From positions 1-10,000 of the forward strand of contig JACQNB010000027.1 of NCBI GenBank assembly GCA_016203265.1: 10,000 nucleotides of DNA. The letters are read 5' to 3'. Numbering within the stretch: the stretch's first letter is position 1; each line of letters begins with the position of its first letter. The translations under genes and the position numbers were made by a program. Positions 1 through 6,190 of this stretch are shown here, piece after piece. This stretch comes from Candidatus Woesearchaeota archaeon. GTDB taxonomy: Archaea; Nanobdellota; Nanobdellia; Woesearchaeales; ARS49. Under the pieces are notes generated by a model, which saw only the letters and a program-made list of their open reading frames with translations, had not been told where the DNA came from and did no database searches.

Positions 1-755
1 GCCCACTGGTGCTCGCCGAACGTCTCGAAGTCCATGAAGAGGTTGACGGTGCTCGCGGCGCGCTCCGCCGGCGTTCCTCCCGTGGCATCCACCCACGACG
101 CGAACTTTGACGCGGACAAGGGATGCTCGTTCCAGTGCTTGTCCGAGAACCTGAACGCGATGTCGTCGGAAAGCTTGTAGTTCTTCAGCAGCAATTTCAC
201 GCCCTGCTTCTCGTACACGAAGTTCGGGCTGCGCCAACCGAGCACGTGGTCTGCCCCTTCCATCAGGACTGCCTTGTAGCCGAGCTTCGCTGCTTCGGCA
301 GCCACTTCGTCAGAATAAATCAGTTCGGTGTTGCGGAACACTTTGGGCGTCTGTCCGAACAAGTGTTTCATGAGTTTGGTATGTAGCTTGACCTGTTCAG
401 CGAATTCTTTTCTATCAAACAGGAACGAAAGGCTGTGATGCGACGTTTCTGCCAAGAATTCGACGCGTCCGGTCTTTGCCAACTTTCGGAAGTTCTCAAT
501 CACGTCAGGCGCGGACAGTGCGAACTGTTCCAACGCGGTTCCCGTGATGCTGAACGCACACTTGAATTCCTTGTGCTCCTTCAGCAACGCGAGCAAGAGC
601 GTTGTCGTCGGCAGATAGCATTTGTTTGCCACTTTGCGCATGACTTCCGCGTTCTTGGCGTCATCGAAGTAATCGTTACGCTGTCCGATGTCGAAAACCT
701 GATAATGCCGCAACCTGAACGGCTGGTGGACTTGGAAGTAGAAGCAGACGTTCAT
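1..755 (-). CDS. GH57 glycoside hydrolase (alpha-amylase type), 3' end outside window
   Basis: Predicted retaining glycoside hydrolase of family GH57, acting on alpha-glucans (alpha-amylase or 4-alpha-glucanotransferase type). The first 251 residues are visible; the reading frame runs off the window at position 1. It opens with the family's first motif (VHQPFRLR, residues 9-16), then a Gly/Glu/His-rich stretch (VEFLAETSHHS, 98-108). The third motif is FRNTELIYSDE, where Glu144 is the expected nucleophile. The fourth is FMDFETFGEHQW at the visible end, where Asp242 is the expected acid/base. All key residues of the catalytic barrel are therefore present; the helical C-terminal part is missing only because of the window edge. 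The ATG overlaps the glycosyltransferase stop as ATGA (752-755), and a GGTGA Shine-Dalgarno-like sequence lies within the end of the upstream gene. There is no signal peptide, so it probably acts in the cytoplasm on glycogen-like polymer. Family certain; exact specificity cannot be read here. Confidence 0.93.
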   Translation of the reverse strand, partial: MNVCFYFQVHQPFRLRHYQVFDIGQRNDYFDDAKNAEVMRKVANKCYLPTTTLLLALLKEHKEFKCAFSITGTALEQFALSAPDVIENFRKLAKTGRVEFLAETSHHSLSFLFDRKEFAEQVKLHTKLMKHLFGQTPKVFRNTELIYSDEVAAEAAKLGYKAVLMEGADHVLGWRSPNFVYEKQGVKLLLKNYKLSDDIAFRFSDKHWNEHPLSASKFASWVDATGGTPAERAASTVNLFMDFETFGEHQW

Positions 756-1963
756 CTCCGTCTCACCTTCATGACATCCTTGTACAATCCGAGCATGTGT
801 TCTGCCGGCTTTTTCCACGTGAACTGCTTAATCTCGCTTTGACCGTTCAAGCCGAGTTCTTGCTGCAAGTCCTGATAATACAGGACGCCGAGGATCTTGT
901 TGGCCATCTCCTGCGTGTCCCAGAAGTCGACTTTCAGGCAGTGCTTCACGACTTCTGACACTCCTGATTGTTTCGAAATGATGGTTGGTGTGCCGTTCGC
1001 CATCGCCTCCAGCGCAGTCAGTCCGAACGGTTCGGAGACTGAAGGCATCACGAAGACTGAAGCCATACGGTAGGCCTTGTCGATGTCCGCTCCCGTCAAG
1101 AAGCCCGTGAACAGCACCTTGTCTGCGATGCCCATATTCGCGGCTTGTTCGATGATTTGCGGCTGCATGTCGCCCGAGCCCGCGACGATGAACAGCGCGT
1201 TCGGCTCTTTCGCGATGACGTGCTTGGCCGCGTGCAGGAAGTAGTCCGGACCCTTTTGTCGGGTGATTCTGCCGAGGAACAGCACGACTCTTGATTTCGC
1301 GGGCAACCGTGACGGGGTCTGTTGCGCGTCGATGGCGTTGTGCACGACCGTGATTTTCTTGTCGTTGATTCCATATTTGCCTTTAACGACGTCTTTCGTG
1401 TACTGGCTGACCGTCACGACCTTGTCGGCTTGCTCGAATCCGCGCTTTTCGATGTGCTCGACCGCAAAGTTGATGCTTCCGGGAGAACGGTCGTGTTCGG
1501 TGGCGTGCACGTGGACGATTAATGGTTTGCCTGAGACTGATTTGGCCGCGATGCCTGCTTGGTACGTCATCCAGTCGTGGCAGTGGATGACGTCGTGCTG
1601 CACTTCTTTCGCGATGGCCTTGGCTGCTTCCGAGTAGCGTGCGACTTCCTCGAACAGGTCAGCGCCGTACAACGACGCGCCCGGACTTCGGTTCTTGAAC
1701 TTGGCGTACGCCGCGCTGTATTGCGTCGTGGTGGAGTACGGCACGAGCAAGCTCTTGACGACCTTGACCTTGACCTTGCCGCGGTACAGGTCTGCGGCAA
1801 CCAATGACAGCTTGTCTTCGCTGATGTCTTTCGGCAGTTTCGGAAGCACGAACGTGACTTCAGCTCCTTTCTGGACTAACGCCTTCACCAAGCCGGCGCA
1901 CGCCACTCCCAGGCCGCCGGAATAGATTGGCGCAAACTCCCAGCCGAACATGAGGACTTTCAT
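752..1963 (-). CDS. GT-B glycosyltransferase, glycogen/starch synthase-like (GT4/GT5)
   Basis: 403-residue retaining glycosyltransferase with the GT-B two-domain fold, most likely adding glucose from a nucleotide sugar to an alpha-1,4-glucan. The N-terminal domain shows the glycogen synthase signature: FAPIYSGGLGV near residue 10, with the GGLG loop at 16-19, and IHCHDWMT around 126-133. The C-terminal donor domain shows GRITRQKG (231-238), whose Arg and Lys usually bind donor phosphates, and the E-x7-E motif EPFGLTALE (Glu311, Glu319). The length suits the shorter archaeal glycogen synthase-like enzymes. It has an ATG start with GGAGGG five bases upstream, and overlaps both neighbours by four bases (ATGA at 1960-1963 and 752-755), so translation is probably coupled. 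The neighbouring GH57 enzyme supports an alpha-glucan role, as the two families are often clustered in archaea. Another sugar acceptor remains possible, since GT4 enzymes are diverse. Cytoplasmic; no membrane segment. Confidence 0.88.
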   Translation of the reverse strand: MKVLMFGWEFAPIYSGGLGVACAGLVKALVQKGAEVTFVLPKLPKDISEDKLSLVAADLYRGKVKVKVVKSLLVPYSTTTQYSAAYAKFKNRSPGASLYGADLFEEVARYSEAAKAIAKEVQHDVIHCHDWMTYQAGIAAKSVSGKPLIVHVHATEHDRSPGSINFAVEHIEKRGFEQADKVVTVSQYTKDVVKGKYGINDKKITVVHNAIDAQQTPSRLPAKSRVVLFLGRITRQKGPDYFLHAAKHVIAKEPNALFIVAGSGDMQPQIIEQAANMGIADKVLFTGFLTGADIDKAYRMASVFVMPSVSEPFGLTALEAMANGTPTIISKQSGVSEVVKHCLKVDFWDTQEMANKILGVLYYQDLQQELGLNGQSEIKQFTWKKPAEHMLGLYKDVMKVRRR

Positions 1964-2199
1964 AAGCGCCCTCCGCTCTTCAATGCGGCAAGTCCTTTGT
2001 CCGTGATCGCATAAATCTTGACGAATGCGGAGATGAAGATTGCCTTGAGATGCCCTTTGCCGGTCAAATAAATCAGGTGATTATCAACGGTGCGCCAGTT
2101 GATGCCTGTCTCCGTTGCGACCTGGTTGACGGTCTTCTGGTCTTTCAGGAATGCTTTCAGAATCAGAGGACGCAGCTGGCTATACTTGCGTTTGGCCAC
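1960..2199 (-). CDS. Small winged helix-turn-helix transcriptional regulator
   Basis: 79-residue predicted DNA-binding protein. The pattern is helix (SQLRPLILKAFL), turn, then a recognition region (VNQVATETGINWRTVDNHLIYLTGKGHL, about residues 24-51), then a beta wing and a closing helix (VKIYAITDKGLAALKSG), the usual archaeal winged-helix layout. No effector domain is present, so it may sense its ligand directly, partner another protein, or respond only to its own level. The start is GTG at 2199, with GAGGTGA just upstream (2204-2210) and a TATA box at 2239-2246. Its stop overlaps the glycosyltransferase start (ATGA), making it the first gene of the regulator-glycosyltransferase-GH57 operon. 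By position it may regulate this operon and itself through the palindromes in 2217-2403; that is inference. Confidence 0.85.
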   Translation of the reverse strand: MAKRKYSQLRPLILKAFLKDQKTVNQVATETGINWRTVDNHLIYLTGKGHLKAIFISAFVKIYAITDKGLAALKSGGRL

Positions 2200-2238
2200 T
2201 ACGTCACCTCTTGCATCGGGTGTGTTTTGCGAGTGTGC

Positions 2239-2246
2239 TATTTAAA
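2239..2246 (-). promoter_or_regulatory. TATA box for regulator-glycosyltransferase-GH57 operon
   Basis: Read on the minus strand this is TTTAAATA, a good archaeal TATA box. It lies 47 bases before the GTG start of the regulator gene. With the usual 25-27 base spacing, transcription would start near 2216, giving a leader of about 15 bases that carries the GAGGTGA ribosome binding site. Confidence 0.65.
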
Positions 2247-2370
2247 GATTGCGGTATTATGGTACTAACTTACTACTGATTTGAATATGACTGACTATTG
2301 TTATCAATAATAGCTAATCTTAAGATAGTATTAACATAGTAACTAGAAAGTATGGTTTAAAGAAGAAAAG

Positions 2371-2378
2371 CTTAAGTA
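2371..2378 (+). promoter_or_regulatory. TATA-like box for repeat-protein gene (near-leaderless)
   Basis: CTTAAGTA preceded by the purine-rich GAAAAG, which could serve as the TFB recognition element. The ATG is 33 bases from its first base, so the predicted transcript starts only a few bases before the start codon. No Shine-Dalgarno sequence precedes the ATG, which agrees with a near-leaderless transcript. Confidence 0.55.
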
Positions 2379-2403
2379 GGGTGCTTTTTATTCGATTCAT
2401 ACT

Positions 2404-3300
2404 ATGACCAATTACCGCAGCGAGCTCGCCGCATTGAAAGTTCCTTTGGAAGTCGCAATCAAATATGACTCCAAGTTCAAGCCTGAACATATTGCTAAAT
2501 TGGTTCGTGCAAAGATCGGACCTGAAATTGCAAATGCGTATCGCTTAGAAAGTAGATTTGGTTGCGATTACATCGTCAGCCTTGCCCGTGCAGGTGTGAT
2601 GCCGGATGTGGCGAACAAATATGCAGATTTACTGAAAACGCAATGGCCGCCCGGCAAGGCAATTGATGATATCATCGCGCTTGCTAAAGACCAGGTGGAG
2701 CCTGAATGTGCCAAGTCTTTTGATCAACGCAAGTTTACTTTACGCAATATACGCGTTTTGGCAAAGAAAAAAATCGATGCGTCAGTCGCTAATGCGTATC
2801 CATTCTCGGGTCGGGAAGTTATTGCGCTTGTGGCTGCGCAGGTGTCTCCGGAACAGGTGAAAGGCTATCAAAATGCAGGCATCATGGAGTCTCATGAGAT
2901 CATGTTGCTCGCCAAACATGAAATCGCGGCAGATCGCGCCTTACAGTATCATGGTTTTACTGTTGAGGCAATATGCACATTGGCAACTCATGGCGTTTCC
3001 CCGGATCTGGCAAAAGCATACAATCGTTCAGCGGAAGTGATGGTTGCCTTTGTGAAGAAAGGTGTCAGTCCCGAAATGGCAAAAAAATATGCGACTTTCG
3101 ATCCCGGACAAGCATTAGTTCTTCTCGAGGAAGGCGTGTCACCCGAATATGCTGATTGCGTCAGAAAAATATTCGGGATAGAAGACAGCATGTTGTTTAA
3201 TAGGGTGCCCCATATAGACGTAGAAATTATTCTCGCATGCAAGCAGCTAGGATTGTCACTTGCTCGGTTTAAGAAATTTCTAAATAACCGCGCTAAATAG
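2404..3300 (+). CDS. Unrecognised protein of about ten short helical repeats
   Basis: 298-residue protein I do not recognise as a named family. It is almost entirely built from a repeat whose core is nine residues, [VI]xPExAxxY. Copies start near residues 13, 38, 65, 98, 124, 147, 174, 198, 221 and 245, so spacing is 23-33 residues. The clearest are VSPDLAKAY, VSPEMAKKY and IGPEIANAY. Between cores is a hydrophobic stretch of the IxxLAxxG type. The pattern suggests paired helices stacking into a solenoid, as used for protein binding. No signal peptide or membrane helix is seen, so it is probably cytoplasmic. The last 40 residues lose the pattern and end in a basic helix (LARFKKFLNNRAK). GC content is lower than in neighbours: three hand-counted 60-base lines gave 23, 27 and 33 G/C, against 35-36 in two lines of flanking genes. 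Its stop overlaps the convergent CARDB gene by eight bases. It is a real gene by repeat structure and promoter; function unknown. Confidence 0.85.
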   Translation: MTNYRSELAALKVPLEVAIKYDSKFKPEHIAKLVRAKIGPEIANAYRLESRFGCDYIVSLARAGVMPDVANKYADLLKTQWPPGKAIDDIIALAKDQVEPECAKSFDQRKFTLRNIRVLAKKKIDASVANAYPFSGREVIALVAAQVSPEQVKGYQNAGIMESHEIMLLAKHEIAADRALQYHGFTVEAICTLATHGVSPDLAKAYNRSAEVMVAFVKKGVSPEMAKKYATFDPGQALVLLEEGVSPEYADCVRKIFGIEDSMLFNRVPHIDVEIILACKQLGLSLARFKKFLNNRAK

Positions 3301-3937
3301 TTCCGGTTACCTTAACAACATCCGTCCTCTCGTTGTTCCCCTCATTGCTCTCTTGCAACACATCAAACGGATCAAGAATTGAAGTAAACCTGAACGTCCC
3401 CGGCACTTTACAAGTGACACTGTACGTCGCATCGGTCGTGTAGCCTGGCAATAACGGCGCTTGCGGTGGCACAATCAAGATGGCATAGCACGGTTCGACA
3501 TACGTCTCGATGTCAACGACAGAAGCATCAATATTACCCTTATTCACGATCCTGAAATTGACCTTGAACTCGTCAGCAGTCGTTGGCGCGCGCGAAATCA
3601 GCACGTCTTTCACGGCAAGATCAGGCGTGCCACACGAACCGGCAACACAACCGTGCTTGCAACTTACCATATCGACCTTGGTCTTACCTCTTAAATCCGT
3701 GGCAGGATACTCACAATAGTATTCATACGCGGTGCGGGAATCGATACATCGGTCCTGAAACGAATACCCCGAACGCCAGTCGAACGTGTTTCCAACCGTA
3801 AACGGGTTGTTGCCGTCAGAATCAGTGCAGTGCTTCGTTGAAGACGTGTCATCCGGCAACGTATTGATGATGGCGAGAATGACCACAACAAGCACGACGC
3901 CTCCGTAATAGAGGTGCGTCAAACGCTTGCGTCTCAC
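3293..3937 (-). CDS. Membrane-anchored Cys-rich protein with CARDB domain
   Basis: 214-residue protein with a basic start (RRKR), one membrane helix (about residues 9-26), and then an outside-facing part. Residues 37-102 form a six-cysteine module: Cys37 within CTDSDG, then Cys64, Cys75, Cys93, Cys97 and Cys102 (CKHGCVAGSC at the end). Such modules recur in DPANN cell-surface proteins and probably form disulfides. Residues 104 to about 195 read as a CARDB domain, a beta-sandwich adhesion-type fold (PDLAVKDVLISR, then FRIVNKGN, and QESNEGNNE near the end). I chose the GTG at 3937 because it gives a GTGA overlap with the upstream CBS gene stop (3934-3937) and sits five bases after a GAGGTG site. 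The GTG at 3943 would lie inside that site. Second gene of the CBS operon. Likely surface binding or structural role; the ligand is unknown. Confidence 0.85.
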   Translation of the reverse strand: MRRKRLTHLYYGGVVLVVVILAIINTLPDDTSSTKHCTDSDGNNPFTVGNTFDWRSGYSFQDRCIDSRTAYEYYCEYPATDLRGKTKVDMVSCKHGCVAGSCGTPDLAVKDVLISRAPTTADEFKVNFRIVNKGNIDASVVDIETYVEPCYAILIVPPQAPLLPGYTTDATYSVTCKVPGTFRFTSILDPFDVLQESNEGNNERTDVVKVTGTI

Positions 3938-4749
3938 GCACACACCTCGCGCAATAAGTCCTTCGTCGTCACGATGCCCACCGGCAAATCATTCTGAACA
4001 AGAATGACGGACGAGATGCCTTGGTCATTCAGGAGCTTGATGACATCGGATGCTTTCGCGTTCGGTGAACACGTCGCGACCAATTTGGTCATGATGTTCG
4101 ACACCGGCAATTGCGGGAACGAGGGCTTGTCGCCCGCATCAATCCCCGAGTGCGACGTCCTTCCGTGCTTGCCTTGCCTGCCCGAGACTGCGCCGCGAGC
4201 GCTGCCGGACGCGTACCTGACCAGTAAGTCAATCAATGAAACAATACCGACCATCTTTCCGTTCTTGTCGACCACGGGAATCCGATGGATGTGTTCGTCG
4301 TGAAAGAGCGTAACCGCTTTCGCGATGGCATCGTCTTCCTTCAAGACTGTCAGGCTCATGCTGCCGCAATCGATTGCCGTGCAGCCCGCCAACTTCGTCT
4401 GCAGCGCCTGCAATACGTCCCGTGCGCCGCAGATGCCGAGCACCTTTCCGTTCTCGACGACGGGCAGGACGTGGCAGTCGGCTGAATGCAATTTCTTGGC
4501 CGCATCTTCAATTGTGGATGTGTACGTCAATGACGCGCTCTTCAAAAGGAAGTTCTTTACTTTCTCTTCCGGCGTGATGCGACTTCGAATCAATTTGCGC
4601 TTCCACAACATGCCGACATACTTGCCTTTGGCGTCAACAACCACGGCTTCCGTGTGGCCTTTGGAGAGCTTTCCAATCACTGAAACGATTGTGTCATCCT
4701 GCGAGACTTCGAGATGGTTCGTGCGTAAGATATCCTTGACGTTCATCAT
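3934..4749 (-). CDS. Protein with four CBS domains
   Basis: 271-residue protein consisting only of CBS domains, roughly at residues 1-58, 61-118, 122-187 and 212-271. They read as two Bateman pairs separated by a Gly/Ser-rich, probably flexible linker near 186-210. Each domain shows the usual pattern of a hydrophobic strand followed by the G-[IM]-[VL] turn and an acidic helix (for example HRIPVVDKNGKMVGIVSLIDLL and LPVGIVTTKDLLREV). Such domains bind adenine nucleotides (AMP, ATP, S-adenosylmethionine) and sense energy state. No catalytic or DNA-binding domain is attached, so it probably acts on a partner. The start is uncertain by one codon: two ATGs lie in tandem (4749 and 4746) after AGGTGAT, and the second has better spacing. 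It has its own promoter and is followed by the CARDB gene through a GTGA overlap, so the two are probably co-transcribed. Confidence 0.92.
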   Translation of the reverse strand: MMNVKDILRTNHLEVSQDDTIVSVIGKLSKGHTEAVVVDAKGKYVGMLWKRKLIRSRITPEEKVKNFLLKSASLTYTSTIEDAAKKLHSADCHVLPVVENGKVLGICGARDVLQALQTKLAGCTAIDCGSMSLTVLKEDDAIAKAVTLFHDEHIHRIPVVDKNGKMVGIVSLIDLLVRYASGSARGAVSGRQGKHGRTSHSGIDAGDKPSFPQLPVSNIMTKLVATCSPNAKASDVIKLLNDQGISSVILVQNDLPVGIVTTKDLLREVCA

Positions 4750-4781
4750 ATCACCTGTTTGTCTTTTTCGTGGTTTGAATC

Positions 4782-4789
4782 TATATAAA
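4782..4789 (-). promoter_or_regulatory. TATA box for CBS-CARDB operon
   Basis: TTTATATA on the minus strand, 40-43 bases before the two candidate ATG codons. Predicted transcription start is near 4760, leaving room for the AGGTGAT ribosome binding site at 4750-4756. It forms a divergent pair with the aIF1A promoter about 100 bases away. Confidence 0.7.
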
Positions 4790-4884
4790 CGTTACGAAGT
4801 GTCATCGCATGCGTTCCTTGCGTTGCCGTGCGTGGCGAGCCTGGTCGAGTATCGAATCGCAAGTCGACGACAACAAACCAAACC

Positions 4885-4892
4885 CTTATAAA
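4885..4892 (+). promoter_or_regulatory. TATA box for aIF1A (leaderless)
   Basis: CTTATAAA, with the ATG at 4915 exactly 30 bases from its first base. The expected transcription start falls on or next to that ATG, so the mRNA is probably leaderless. This argues against the in-frame GTG at 4906, which would lie upstream of the mRNA end. Confidence 0.65.
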
Positions 4893-4914
4893 GCCGTAAT
4901 CAGCCGTGAACCGC

Positions 4915-5280
4915 ATGCAGCCACGCGACAAAAGCATGAACGCCCGGGAGAGCCGGGAGGCCCAGGCGCAGGCGCAGCAGATGGAGATCCAGCGCACGCC
5001 CATGCCGCGCGATGGCCAAGTGCTGGGTTTGTGCGAACAACGCTTGGGTGGCTCGCATCTCCGTGTCCGTTGCCTCGATGGAAAAACGAGAATCTGCAGA
5101 ATCCCGGGCAGACTCAAAAGAACGCTCTGGGTCAGAGAAAATGACATCCTCTTGATCGAACCGTGGGAGCTCCAAGGCGACGAAAAGGGCGACGTCGTGT
5201 ACAAGTACCGCCCGTTGCAGGTCGAAGTGCTGAGAAAGCGCGGCACGCTGAAGGCGTTGGAAAACGTGTCTGAGTTCTGA
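4915..5280 (+). CDS. eif1A: Translation initiation factor aIF1A
   Basis: 121-residue archaeal homologue of eukaryotic eIF1A, which binds the small ribosomal subunit A site and helps start codon selection. The OB-fold (S1/IF1-type) domain is plain: GQVLGLCEQRLGGSHLRVRC is followed by LDGKTRICRIPGRLKRTLWV and ENDILLIEPWELQGDEKGDV, closely matching the family pattern, including the RIPGR(L/M)K loop. The C-terminus (VVYKYRPLQVEVLRKRGTL) is also typical. The N-terminal 30 residues are Gln/Ala/Arg-rich and longer than in many homologues. The start at 4915 is preferred because it coincides with the predicted transcription start; GTG 4906 and ATG 4936 are the alternatives. It is transcribed alone or with the downstream membrane protein gene, which has its own promoter. 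Strong evidence that the DNA is archaeal. Confidence 0.96.
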   Translation: MQPRDKSMNARESREAQAQAQQMEIQRTPMPRDGQVLGLCEQRLGGSHLRVRCLDGKTRICRIPGRLKRTLWVRENDILLIEPWELQGDEKGDVVYKYRPLQVEVLRKRGTLKALENVSEF

Positions 5281-5413
5281 GTACCATTACATTTGGCGCA
5301 AAAAGCACGTTGTAATGTATTTTGTAAGGGTAGAAGAAGTGACCTCTTTTCATCACTCAAGAATAGAAATGCTTAAAAGAGATTCTGCGTGCCCGTGTCG
5401 TGGGGGGATTCCT
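5281..5413 (+). promoter_or_regulatory. Intergenic region with TATA box and inverted repeats
   Basis: It holds a TATA-like CTTAAAAG (5372-5379), 42 bases before the ATG at 5414, and a G-rich ribosome binding site GGGGGGATT (5402-5410). Two weak inverted repeats lie upstream: CATTACA/TGTAATG (5285-5291 and 5311-5317, 19-base gap), which could contribute to ending aIF1A transcription, and AGTGA/TCACT (5338-5342 and 5353-5357). The repeats are short enough to be chance. Confidence 0.45.
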
Positions 5414-5866
5414 ATGAGAAGCGCAATATTCATCATCCTGAGCGTGCTCAGCATTATCGGAACCTTGTGGTTCCAGGGCACGTTGAACGACTATCAGATG
5501 CTCGAGCTCGGTGTTACGCTCGTGCTCATCGTCATCGCGTTGCTGACGGCCTTGGGTATGTTCCTTGCGGCAGGCTGGAGCTGGCCGCTGGCAATTTTGT
5601 TCTTCGCGGGCAGCATCACGAACCTCAGCCTCATCTACTGGTCCAGCCGCGAGGCCTTCCTGCCGTTCCTTGTCCTGTTGGCCTGGAACGTCGTGGCATT
5701 GATGTTCGCGTCGATGCGTGCCCAGCGTTCGCCGCTTTCCTTGTACGCCATGGACGAGCCCATCAACCTGGAGAACATCATGCCGATTGGCAAACGCAGT
5801 CGCGCACGCACAGCTAAGCGCGCGAAGAAAGCGCGTTCCAAGAAATCAAAGGGACGCAAGCGATAG
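5414..5866 (+). CDS. Four-helix membrane protein with strongly basic C-terminal tail
   Basis: 150-residue protein of no family I recognise. Four membrane helices can be read at about residues 4-20, 31-53, 57-76 and 82-100. The tail from residue 127 to the end is extremely basic: 15 of 24 residues are Lys or Arg (KRSRARTAKRAKKARSKK and onward). By the positive-inside rule the tail lies in the cytoplasm, where it could touch nucleic acid, ribosomes or acidic lipid head groups. An upstream in-frame ATG at 5315 would add about 33 residues without hydrophobic pattern and would place the TATA box inside the gene. I therefore chose 5414, which follows a G-rich ribosome binding site. It sits between aIF1A and a small C..H..CxxC protein, each apparently with its own promoter, so context says little. 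Confident as a gene, no function assigned. Confidence 0.82.
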   Translation: MRSAIFIILSVLSIIGTLWFQGTLNDYQMLELGVTLVLIVIALLTALGMFLAAGWSWPLAILFFAGSITNLSLIYWSSREAFLPFLVLLAWNVVALMFASMRAQRSPLSLYAMDEPINLENIMPIGKRSRARTAKRAKKARSKKSKGRKR

Positions 5867-5890
5867 TTTTTTATCCTTCCTTTCTTCCCT
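5867..5890 (+). terminator. Pyrimidine tract: probable terminator, possibly also a TATA element
   Basis: Right after the stop of the membrane-protein gene come six T's and then an almost pure pyrimidine run (TTATCCTTCCTTTCTTCCC), as expected for archaeal transcription termination, which uses T tracts without a hairpin. The same TTTTTTAT (5867-5874) lies 30 bases before the ATG of the next gene. That is the spacing of the leaderless promoters here, so the tract may do both jobs. Inference from spacing only. Confidence 0.45.
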
Positions 5891-5896
5891 TCCCGC

Positions 5897-6190
5897 ATGG
5901 ACCTATTCTCGCACATCGACGCGAAAAAGCTCGAGGACTACCTCAATTCGCTTGAAACCAAAGCGCATATGGCCCGCCTCGATGCCGAGCGTGTGGCGCA
6001 AAAGAAGGCCTGCATCGAGCAAGGCCATCCGAATCTGCAGGAGTCAGGCACTTCTTACTTCGGGAATCAAGCCCGTATCTACTGGATCTGTCCGGACTGC
6101 AACGAACACGGCCAACGCAACCTGACGCTGCAAGAAGAAAAGGACTTCATTGATCACATGAACGAACCGATTGGCGCAACCTATTTGTAG
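5897..6190 (+). CDS. Small conserved-looking protein with C-x4-H ... C-x2-C motif
   Basis: 97-residue protein, not assigned to a family. The first 35 residues are a charged, probably coiled helix (KLEDYLNSLETKAHMARLDAER). Then come Cys39 and His44 (ACIEQGH), a short beta-type stretch with an aromatic core (SYFGNQARIYWICPDC), and Cys65 and Cys68. Four such ligands could hold one zinc ion, and His71 is a further candidate. The protein is probably a cytoplasmic zinc-finger-like domain binding RNA, DNA or protein. No Shine-Dalgarno sequence exists, since the 24 bases upstream are pyrimidines. A leaderless transcript from the TTTTTTAT element is the simplest explanation. Its stop codon directly abuts the stop codon of convergent lspA (TAG at 6188-6190, then the complement of TAG at 6191-6193), so there is no intergenic base between them. 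Confidence 0.78.
   Translation: MDLFSHIDAKKLEDYLNSLETKAHMARLDAERVAQKKACIEQGHPNLQESGTSYFGNQARIYWICPDCNEHGQRNLTLQEEKDFIDHMNEPIGATYL

Larger units (their letters stand above)
2217..2403. promoter_or_regulatory. AT-rich divergent intergenic region with short palindromes
   Basis: This non-coding region separates the minus-strand operon from the plus-strand repeat-protein gene and is much richer in A and T than the flanking genes. It holds a TATA box for each side, a perfect 10-base palindrome ATCTTAAGAT (2317-2326), an imperfect inverted repeat with CTATT/AATAG arms just upstream, and closely spaced TAGTATTAA and TAGTAACTA copies just downstream. These could be operator sites for the adjacent winged-helix protein; nothing in the sequence proves it. 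Confidence 0.5.

Noticed and set aside
2263..2272. TACTAACTTA shared with 8208-8217
   Set aside because: A repeated 10-mer is expected by chance in 10 kb, and the contexts differ (promoter region against the end of eS8).
5285..5317. CATTACA/TGTAATG inverted repeat as a hairpin terminator
   Set aside because: Arms of seven A/T-rich bases with a 19-base loop are weak, and no T run follows closely. Kept only as a remark in the intergenic entry.
4746..5360. Minus-strand open frame of 204 residues
   Set aside because: It covers the aIF1A gene and the divergent promoter region on the other strand; no protein signature.
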